DNA of 11,749 bases from UBA4823 sp034436035 (GTDB taxonomy: Bacteria; Chloroflexota; Anaerolineae; Anaerolineales; UBA4823): the NCBI GenBank assembly GCA_034436035.1, contig DAOTVW010000047.1:1-11749 (forward strand). The letters are read 5' to 3'. Below are positions 1-5,088 of this stretch, piece by piece. The number at the start of each line of letters is the position of its first letter. The stretch's first letter is position 1. The notes under the pieces are model-generated. The model worked only from the letters and a program-made list of their open reading frames with translations, did no database searches and was not told the DNA's origin. Made by a program: the position numbers and the translations under genes.

Positions 1-201
1 ATTTTGAAAACGTTTCAGGTCTTTCTGAGAAATATTTTTTTGCATTTCTATCAATATTAATCTGCGCAGACTGTATTTTGACAGAGTTTGAAACTCTTTT
101 AGATCGCGCAGCAGAGTTTGAATAAAACAAGTAGCTGCGAATGTTCGTTGTGAGCAGCATCTCGAAGCCAATTTTACCAGTTTGGTTTCGTTGGGACTCA
201 A
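1..201 (-). CDS. Hypothetical protein, N-terminal part, runs off the left edge
   Basis: This minus-strand frame stays open from a TAA at 211-213 to the window edge, about 67 codons. The only start codons near its beginning are TTG, the first at 199-201; a later ATG would remove most of the visible part. The translation looks protein-like, with amphipathic, Leu/Lys/Arg-rich stretches such as LLRDLKEFQTLSKYSLRRL and then IEMQKNISQKDLKRFQ. The other minus-strand frame that begins with an ATG in this region is also open but has a less natural composition. The putative start lies 27 nt after the glycosyltransferase stop, so it could be the next gene of the DegV-glycosyltransferase unit. There is only a weak purine-rich ribosome binding site (AGGCGGG), almost touching the TTG. 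I do not recognise the family. The coding call rests on the open frame and residue pattern only. Confidence 0.45.
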   Translation of the reverse strand, partial: MSPNETKLVKLASRCCSQRTFAATCFIQTLLRDLKEFQTLSKYSLRRLILIEMQKNISQKDLKRFQN

Positions 202-228
202 CCCGCCTGCTTAATAAACCGCTCAATT

Positions 229-1179
229 TTAATCTTTGTATTGAATCGGTTGCACGTTGCGGGGTTTGGATGCCGGCTTGGCTTCGACCTGGCGGGGGTA
301 GTAAAAGGTTTGGCGTAACTGCCAGGTGAGCTGCCCGCTCTGGTGGTAGCCTTGATAGGTGCCCCAAAATTGCATCCAGCGAAACCAGATGATTTCCCCC
401 AGATGGCGAAAGATTTCTTTCTCACGCGCGGCATGCCGGATGTCGCTGGCAATGTTGCTGAAAGATAGGCGCAGCAAATCGCGCAGGCCGAATTGTTCCT
501 GCGGGAAAATACGTTTGAACGCCATGGCTTCGCGGCGATAGCGGTTATAGACTGCCCGCGGCGTCTCCTGATGGACGTGGATCACCTCCGCTTCCGCCAC
601 GTACGCCAGATAATATCCCGTTTCCAGCGCCCATTTTGCCCAGGCCAGGTCTTCCAAACCGCTCAGCGTTTCATCGTAAGGGTGTTGTTCCCATAATGAA
701 CGGCGGATGGCGGCATTGGCATTGTTACAGAAAGGATGCGTTTGGCGGGGATTGGACTGATCGGGATACCACTGCTGAAAAATCTGTCTCTCGGCGTATT
801 TACTACTGGCGGCGCCGCGTTGTTTCCCATAAGCCAGCGCGGTCTGGGGGTCTTGGAAGGGCGATAACAGCCGCTCCAGCCAATCGGGGTAGACCGGATA
901 GACATGCGCGCTGGCAATGACGACCAATTCTGCTTGCGCATGGGAAATCCCCAGGTTGAGAGAGCGCCCAAAGGTAAAATCCTGTGGGGAAATTTGGAGC
1001 ACTTTGGCGCCAAAGCGGCGCCCGATTTGGGGAGTCTGGTCAGTAGAACCCGAATCCACGAGGATAACTTCGCTATTCGAGAGGCTTTGTTGACGCAAAC
1101 CCTCCAACAGTTTCCCCAGGTGCTGTTCTTCGTTATAGGCGCGGATGATAATGGAACAACTCGGCGTTTGGATGGTCAT
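229..1179 (-). CDS. Family 2 glycosyltransferase (GT-A fold)
   Basis: The 316-residue protein is a probable cytoplasmic or membrane-associated glycosyltransferase that moves a sugar from a nucleotide-sugar donor to an acceptor, perhaps a cell-envelope glycan. The N-terminus has the GT2 signature IIIRAYNEE (residues 10-18), followed by VDSGSTDQT (41-49), which contacts the nucleotide. Where most GT2 enzymes have a metal-binding DxD, this one reads SAH (90-92). Some rhamnosyltransferase-like GT2 proteins show a similar variant. A probable catalytic ED pair lies in GLEDLAWAKW (ED at 176-177). The C-terminal third is basic and aromatic with no clear transmembrane helix. The ATG at 1177-1179 starts just before the GT2 core, so the start fits, but no convincing Shine-Dalgarno sequence precedes it. 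It lies 53 nt behind the DegV gene on the same strand and is probably co-transcribed with it. Donor and acceptor cannot be read from the sequence. Confidence 0.9.
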   Translation of the reverse strand: MTIQTPSCSIIIRAYNEEQHLGKLLEGLRQQSLSNSEVILVDSGSTDQTPQIGRRFGAKVLQISPQDFTFGRSLNLGISHAQAELVVIASAHVYPVYPDWLERLLSPFQDPQTALAYGKQRGAASSKYAERQIFQQWYPDQSNPRQTHPFCNNANAAIRRSLWEQHPYDETLSGLEDLAWAKWALETGYYLAYVAEAEVIHVHQETPRAVYNRYRREAMAFKRIFPQEQFGLRDLLRLSFSNIASDIRHAAREKEIFRHLGEIIWFRWMQFWGTYQGYHQSGQLTWQLRQTFYYPRQVEAKPASKPRNVQPIQYKD

Positions 1180-1232
1180 AGAAATAACGAGGGCAATTGG
1201 TGACTGTGTAAAATGAGCAGGAATGGATTTCC

Positions 1233-2102
1233 TTAGGGAAGCTCTGGGTAAGCATCAAACGGAGCATAAGCCACTCCCACCATACTGGGACCGGTGTGTG
1301 CACCCAGCACCAGGGAGATATTCCCCAGCGGCAGCCAAACACATTCGAAACGCTGCTTCAATTCTTCCTGCAGGAGTTGCGCCCCCTCCAGATTGAAGGC
1401 ATGCAGCACCTGAAGGCGCAATTTGCTGCCGGCAGCATATTGTTTGGCAATCACATCTACCAGCCCGCGGATAGCCCCTTTGAACGCCCGTGCCTGCCCC
1501 AGTTGCACATAGGTGCCGCGCACCTTTTCGACGCCAATTATCGGTTTGATATTGAGGATCGAGGCAATCAACCCTTTCATGTGGCTGATACGTCCGCCAT
1601 GGATCAAATACTTCAATTCACTCAATGTGTAGATGCTATCGCTAACGTTTTTAATGCGCTCTAGTACTTGCAGGATTTTCTCTTTCGACCAACCCGCTTT
1701 TGCACAACGAGCAGCCGCTTCTACCTGCCAGCCAGCCGCGGCGGATAATGTCTTGGTGTCAACAATGGTTACATTTGCTTCGGGAACCTGGGAGGCGCCT
1801 AAGCGCGCTGAATCCACGGTACCGCTTAACCCCGAAGAGATGTGAATGGAGAGAATCTCGGGGTCTTCCTGGGCCAGTTTGCGGTATAACGCAGCAAAGT
1901 CGCCGGATGAGGGTTGAGAAGTGCTAGGTAGGCTCTCCGTCGCTGTCAGCAGGCGATAAAACTCTTCGGTTTCGATATCCACCCCTTCACGGTAGGTTTT
2001 TCCCTCTAGTGTCACAACTAAAGGAATAACATGGATATTTAACTCGGCTAGTTGTTCCGGCGGCAGATGCACATCTGTGCCGCTATCAGTTACGATTTTC
2101 AT
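1233..2102 (-). CDS. DegV family (FakB-like) fatty-acid-binding protein
   Basis: The 289-residue protein matches the full length of the DegV family. It begins MKIVTDSGTD and carries further family signatures: PSTSQPS (59-65), SSGLSGT (89-95), LKYLIHGGRIS (163-173) and GAHTGP (267-272). In studied FakB proteins, polar residues in the second, third and last of these segments hold the carboxylate of a bound fatty acid, here probably Thr61, Ser93 and His269. FakB presents the fatty acid to the kinase FakA for phosphorylation and phospholipid synthesis. No FakA-like gene is in this window, so that role is inferred from the family. The start is taken at the ATG 2100-2102 because an AAGGAGG ribosome binding site (2109-2115) lies 6 nt upstream. 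An in-frame TTG seven codons earlier (2121-2123) would place that site inside the gene. The glycosyltransferase follows 53 nt downstream. Confidence 0.93.
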   Translation of the reverse strand: MKIVTDSGTDVHLPPEQLAELNIHVIPLVVTLEGKTYREGVDIETEEFYRLLTATESLPSTSQPSSGDFAALYRKLAQEDPEILSIHISSGLSGTVDSARLGASQVPEANVTIVDTKTLSAAAGWQVEAAARCAKAGWSKEKILQVLERIKNVSDSIYTLSELKYLIHGGRISHMKGLIASILNIKPIIGVEKVRGTYVQLGQARAFKGAIRGLVDVIAKQYAAGSKLRLQVLHAFNLEGAQLLQEELKQRFECVWLPLGNISLVLGAHTGPSMVGVAYAPFDAYPELP

Positions 2103-2125
2103 GGTGATCCTCCTTCCCGACAAGA

Positions 2126-2134
2126 ATTATAGCA
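2126..2134 (-). promoter_or_regulatory. Extended -10 promoter of the DegV gene
   Basis: Read on the minus strand, the box is TGC-TATAAT, a perfect -10 hexamer with the TGn extension. No good -35 element stands 16-18 bp further upstream, as is usual for extended -10 promoters. The start of transcription would fall near 2119, giving a leader of about 17 nt that just contains the AAGGAGG ribosome binding site. The AT-rich imperfect inverted repeat at 2195-2215 (GTAAATTAT, GGG, ATAAATTAC, one mismatch) lies about 60 bp upstream and might be an operator, which is speculative. Confidence 0.6.
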
Positions 2135-2380
2135 TGAGAAAAAGTCGTTTATCGTGATTAGTCGCAGCTCTATAAACCGTAAGTAAAGCGTGATGTAAAT
2201 TATGGGATAAATTACTTTACCTTCAGCAAAGTAGGAAGGAAAAGGTTCAAAGAAGTGATGACAAAAGCAGAGTAGCTATTTAACTTTTGTCCACCCTCCA
2301 TCTATCCATCCGATGAAGGTTATCATTTTAAGAACTGGGTTTCAGCTCATACAAAGTCTAAAAGATATATATTCTTCCAA

Positions 2381-2695
2381 TTACCCATAGGAACAGCAAT
2401 AATCCACTGGTTCCTTGAGTTTAAGTTTAAACGAGGAATTTGCGGGCACCTCAAACGTTTGCCCAGCCTTGATCGTTTGCCATTCCGATTGGTTAGGTAG
2501 CAGTACGTCCATTTCTCCGCTCAAGATTTCCATTAATTCCCGAGCAGCGGTATTGAACTCATAATCCCCCGGCATCATGAATCCAAGTGTCTTGCGTGTG
2601 CCATCCGGAAACAATACGGTGCGGCTGGTTACTTTTCCGCCAAAATAAACATTAGCTTTTTTGACAACGGTCACGTTTTCAAATTGATCAGACAT
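2381..2695 (-). CDS. ppnP: Pyrimidine/purine nucleoside phosphorylase PpnP
   Basis: The 104-residue single-domain cupin resembles Escherichia coli PpnP (YaiE, DUF1255), which is about 94 residues and cleaves several nucleosides with phosphate to the free base and (deoxy)ribose 1-phosphate. Family features are NVYFGGKVTSRTV near the start (15-27), the segment MMPGDYEFNTA (40-50), then ELMEILSGEMDVLLP (53-67), AGQTFEVPANSSFKLK (77-92) and the C-terminal DYCCSY (98-103). The protein is soluble and probably cytoplasmic. The ATG at 2693-2695 is supported by a GGAGGG ribosome binding site (2702-2707) six nt upstream. It lies 46 nt behind the SLC13 permease gene on the same strand and may share its transcript, although a small hairpin sits between them. 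A functional link between permease and phosphorylase is not evident. Confidence 0.9.
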   Translation of the reverse strand: MSDQFENVTVVKKANVYFGGKVTSRTVLFPDGTRKTLGFMMPGDYEFNTAARELMEILSGEMDVLLPNQSEWQTIKAGQTFEVPANSSFKLKLKEPVDYCCSYG

Positions 2696-2722
2696 GGCGA
2701 GCCCTCCAAAAGAACGAATAAT

Positions 2723-2742
2723 GTGAGGTGGTTTTCCCTCAC
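2723..2742 (-). other. Small hairpin between the SLC13 and ppnP genes
   Basis: GTGAGG and CCTCAC form a perfect 6-bp stem around an 8-nt loop, and the last base of the stem reaches the permease stop codon. The minus-strand sequence after the stem is AT-rich (ATTATTCG) but has no uninterrupted T run, so it is at best a weak terminator or an mRNA processing or stability element that could tune ppnP relative to the permease. Confidence 0.35.
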
Positions 2743-4580
2743 TAAAGCTTCCAGAATAAGATCAAGCCAATAATCAAACCGAAAATACACACCAAGGTCA
2801 GTCTCCAACCGATATTAAGAAAATCACGGAATTGATAATTAGCCGGTGTTATCATCAGAATATTGACAGGATGAGCGATGGGCGTCAAGAAAGATGCCGA
2901 ACAGCCAATTGCGGTGGCAACAGCGACTGCTTGTGGGTTGGTGTGCATCGCAATCGCGGCACTAATGGTGATCGGCCCAGACAATAAAATGGAGACTTGT
3001 CCGCCGATAACTTGCGTAAATAGCGCCGAGAGTAAATATGCTCCAGTCGCCAATCCTAATTTACCGAATGGATACACGAGGCGCATGAGATGCTCGCCAA
3101 TCAGTTTTGCCAATCCGGTATTTACCATAGCTAAACTCACCGAATACATGCCGGCGATCATGATGATCGCCTGCCAATTTATCGCCCGATACGCTTCATC
3201 GATATCTAACACTTTCATTAACAGAAGGATTATCGCGCCGGCTAACATCGCCAGATATACCGGTAAGCCCAACACCGAAGCCAGGATGGCGATAAATAAC
3301 GTTACCATAGTCGCTGTTGCTTGACGTCGCTTGATCGGTTGATCGCCCAAATCGGGTTCCAAGACGATAAAATCGGGGTTATTGCGTAAACGGTTTAAGT
3401 ATTGACGGGAGCCAATCATCAGTAGTGAATCTCCCAGCATTAGCGGGAAGTTTCCCACGTCGGTTCGATAACTCCGCCCAGCGCGAAACAGTGCCAGCGC
3501 AGTAAAATGGAATTTCGTGCGAAATTCAATCTCGCGCAGACATTTACCTAATGCTTGTGAATGTGGGGAAGGCATTACTTCAATGAAAGTCACCCCTTGC
3601 TCGCTGAGTAGTTCATTGGTGCTTTCACGTCCGATCTTCAGTCCTAATTCAGTTAAAGCATTCACGCGATCGGCGCGCCCCACGACTAACAAAATATCGT
3701 CTGGATGAATGACCAAGTCCGGTGGTGGGGCAAAATAGGCTTGATGGCCATGCCATACGCCAGCTACTGCTAATCCAAAACGCTCTCCAATGGCACTTTC
3801 CGCTAACGTTTTATTGGCGATAACGGACTCGGGCGGCACAATAATCTCCCACAATCTTTCGACGAGCTGATAATGTTTTTCCAATTCGCTACCAGTCGGA
3901 CGCGCCATCATTTGTTCCGGAGATGGTTCGCGATCTGGTAACCAGCGAGGCCCAAAAATTGTCAAAAATAAAATACCCAAAACAGCAATCACCCCTCCTG
4001 TTGGGGTGAAATCCAATATATGCAGAGCATGTTGGGGTGGACTGGCGGTGGTGAGCAAATCGCTCACAATGATATTAGCCCCTGTAAAATACGTAGCTGC
4101 ACCGCCCAACAGACTTCCGTACGCAACCGGGATCAACAATTTACTTGGTTTAATACCCGTTCGACGGGCAACTTCCATTGCGCTGGGTAACAGGAGTGCG
4201 CCTGCAGCCAGGTTATTCATGATCAACGATAGGAGGGCTGTGGTAGTAGAAAATAGCGCAATAAAAAGTCGTTCTGAGTTTCCACCAATCTTCAGCAGAT
4301 TACGTGCAATCCAGCGGGTTATTCCAGATTTATCCAAACTTGTGGTAAAGATAAAAAGGCTTAATAAAGTGATCACCACTGGTTGACTGAACCCTGCGAT
4401 GGCCTTGATAGCATCATGGGGATTATGCTGCGCTCCAAAAATTCCCAAACCGAAAAATTGCAACAAACCAAGAGCACCAGCAATAAACAAAGCCGCCACG
4501 TCGATACGCAGGCGGTCGAGACTCACCAGGGCTAATGGAATGACGAGAATTATAATGACTGCGATTTGTGAGAGGGTCAT
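2742..4580 (-). CDS. SLC13 (DASS) family permease with two central RCK-C domains
   Basis: The 612-residue inner-membrane transporter has hydrophobic helices at about 1-210 and 420-612. Between them is a soluble segment (about 235-405) that reads as two consecutive TrkA-C/RCK-C domains, with IHPDDILLVVG (291-301) and LMLGDSLLMIG (380-390) as the typical repeat ends. The transport halves carry a re-entrant SLIMNNLAAGALLLP (118-132) with GGAATYFTGAN (159-169), and a second signature GCSASFLTPIAHPVN (559-573), the paired regions that bind substrate and cation in DASS carriers. Related bacterial proteins carry sulfate or dicarboxylates, usually with Na+. The substrate here cannot be read from sequence, and the RCK-C domains suggest gating by a small ligand. 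The ATG at 4578-4580 has no clear Shine-Dalgarno sequence. It is transcribed divergently from the P-type ATPase across a 508-bp gap. Confidence 0.9.
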   Translation of the reverse strand: MTLSQIAVIIILVIPLALVSLDRLRIDVAALFIAGALGLLQFFGLGIFGAQHNPHDAIKAIAGFSQPVVITLLSLFIFTTSLDKSGITRWIARNLLKIGGNSERLFIALFSTTTALLSLIMNNLAAGALLLPSAMEVARRTGIKPSKLLIPVAYGSLLGGAATYFTGANIIVSDLLTTASPPQHALHILDFTPTGGVIAVLGILFLTIFGPRWLPDREPSPEQMMARPTGSELEKHYQLVERLWEIIVPPESVIANKTLAESAIGERFGLAVAGVWHGHQAYFAPPPDLVIHPDDILLVVGRADRVNALTELGLKIGRESTNELLSEQGVTFIEVMPSPHSQALGKCLREIEFRTKFHFTALALFRAGRSYRTDVGNFPLMLGDSLLMIGSRQYLNRLRNNPDFIVLEPDLGDQPIKRRQATATMVTLFIAILASVLGLPVYLAMLAGAIILLLMKVLDIDEAYRAINWQAIIMIAGMYSVSLAMVNTGLAKLIGEHLMRLVYPFGKLGLATGAYLLSALFTQVIGGQVSILLSGPITISAAIAMHTNPQAVAVATAIGCSASFLTPIAHPVNILMITPANYQFRDFLNIGWRLTLVCIFGLIIGLILFWKL

Positions 4581-4595
4581 GATAGCTATATGAAA

Positions 4596-4604
4596 ATTTT
4601 ACCA
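4596..4604 (-). promoter_or_regulatory. Candidate extended -10 promoter of the SLC13 gene
   Basis: On the minus strand the sequence is TGG-TAAAAT, a five-of-six -10 hexamer with a TGn extension. No convincing -35 box is present. Transcription would begin near 4589, leaving a leader of about 10 nt without a ribosome binding site, consistent with the lack of a Shine-Dalgarno sequence before the ATG. Confidence 0.4.
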
Positions 4605-4632
4605 CTTATCGAAGGAAGAACCGTGTATTCAA

Positions 4633-4743
4633 GTAAGGTCGGGTTTCCATATCCGACGACCTGTATCGCATCATCACCGAAACGAATTTCGGGTTGCAAT
4701 TCGTAAAGCGAAATTCATTTCGCACAATCACGACGATGCGTAG
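4633..4743 (-). repeat. Left copy of a two-part palindromic repeat
   Basis: Read on the minus strand, this block is one V unit (4743 to about 4692) followed by one U unit (about 4693 to 4633). Both units recur in the right-hand cluster at 8046-8153 in the opposite orientation. V matches its partner at about 43 of 52 positions by hand alignment; U matches less well but clearly, with a small gap. V contains a palindrome GCGAAAT-TC-ATTTCGC (4708-4723), and U starts with CCGAAAC-GA-ATTTCGG (4677-4692, one mismatch). A further small inverted repeat, GTCGG/CCGAC, lies within U near 4639-4656. No open reading frame is apparent. It looks like a REP- or MITE-like intergenic repeat. Confidence 0.65.
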
Positions 4744-4754
4744 AGCTTGAAGTC

Positions 4755-4856
4755 GGCTGTGAATTCGTCCAATATCTATTGCTTTTCTGCTTTGCTGGGT
4801 TTCAGGTACCTTGCCTGAACCTCTGCATGTAACTCGCGTTTGCTTTGTTGACTCAT
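4755..4856 (-). pseudogene. 5' remnant of an insertion-sequence transposase gene
   Basis: A minus-strand frame starts at the ATG 4854-4856, seven nt behind a GGAGGA ribosome binding site (4864-4869), and reads 26 codons, MSQQSKRELHAEVQARYLKP then SKAEKQ, to a TAG at 4776-4778. The same frame continues past the stop as ILDEFTA (4755-4775) before turning into unrelated residues next to the repeat cluster. The pattern K(R/Q)EL...RY...AEK..ILDEF(T/V)A is how integrase-core transposases of several bacterial insertion sequences begin; intact members go on to a GYHRK-like motif. So the TAG replaced a sense codon and the rest of the gene was lost. The family assignment is from memory of such N-termini and was not tested. 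A second ATG directly upstream (4857-4859) is too close to the ribosome binding site to be preferred. Confidence 0.55.
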
Positions 4857-4868
4857 CATATGCTCCTC

Positions 4869-4890
4869 CGACAGTCCTGGTATACTGTCG
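4869..4890. other. Hairpin upstream of the transposase remnant
   Basis: CGACAGT (4869-4875) and ACTGTCG (4884-4890) form a perfect 7-bp stem around an 8-nt loop. The stem touches the GGAGGA ribosome binding site of the remnant at 4864-4869. A second inverted pair, AAAGTAAC (4892-4899) and GTTACTTT (4930-4937), follows. Such repeats could be leftovers of the insertion-sequence end or of its translation control. Apart from these, I see no gene between 4857 and 4981. Confidence 0.4.
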
Positions 4891-4981
4891 TAAAGTAACA
4901 TCTTTTTTGAGGCAATGATCCTTTATAAAGTTACTTTTTTTTATTCGGCATTGCCCCTTATGATCAACCCCAAAACCCGCG

Positions 4982-4990
4982 TGTTATAAT
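4982..4990 (+). promoter_or_regulatory. Extended -10 promoter of the P-type ATPase gene
   Basis: The sequence TGT-TATAAT is a perfect -10 hexamer with the TGn extension. The best -35 candidate at normal spacing is only TGATCA (4961-4966). Transcription should start near 4997, giving a leader of about 92 nt. The leader contains two copies of ATGCAA(T/C)TGC spaced 15 bp apart (5036-5045 and 5051-5060). The box also helps fix the gene start, because an in-frame TTG at 4990 would begin on the promoter itself. Confidence 0.6.
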
Positions 4991-5088
4991 TGCCCTGTTT
5001 CGCGGTACTACTGCGGGATAACGCAATAACAAATAATGCAATTGCAGATCATGCAACTGCCCAAAATTCAACAGGAATAAGAGCTACA

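Noticed and set aside
83..100. Hairpin AGAGTTT-G-AAACTCT followed by TTTT, terminator-like on the plus strand.
   Set aside because: The stem is AT-rich, with almost no loop, no plus-strand gene lies upstream, and it probably falls inside the minus-strand coding frame at the left edge.
2213..2221. TTACTTTAC also occurs on the minus strand at 4891-4899 near the transposase remnant, suggesting a second element end.
   Set aside because: A 9-base match is expected by chance in a window this size and no further similarity extends from it.
3510..3527. Perfect 18-bp palindrome GAATTTCG-TG-CGAAATTC inside the SLC13 gene, with the same half-sites as the intergenic repeats.
   Set aside because: The half-sites are in the reverse order, it encodes ordinary residues of the second RCK-C domain, and no flanking repeat sequence is shared.
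4633..4743. The palindromic repeats as a CRISPR array.
   Set aside because: There are only two palindromes per cluster, spacers are similar between clusters rather than unique, and no cas gene is present.
4990..5088. A longer ATPase start at the TTG 4990-4992.
   Set aside because: The codon overlaps the TATAAT box, so the transcript would begin after it, and the extra 33 residues do not fit the ATPase N-terminus.
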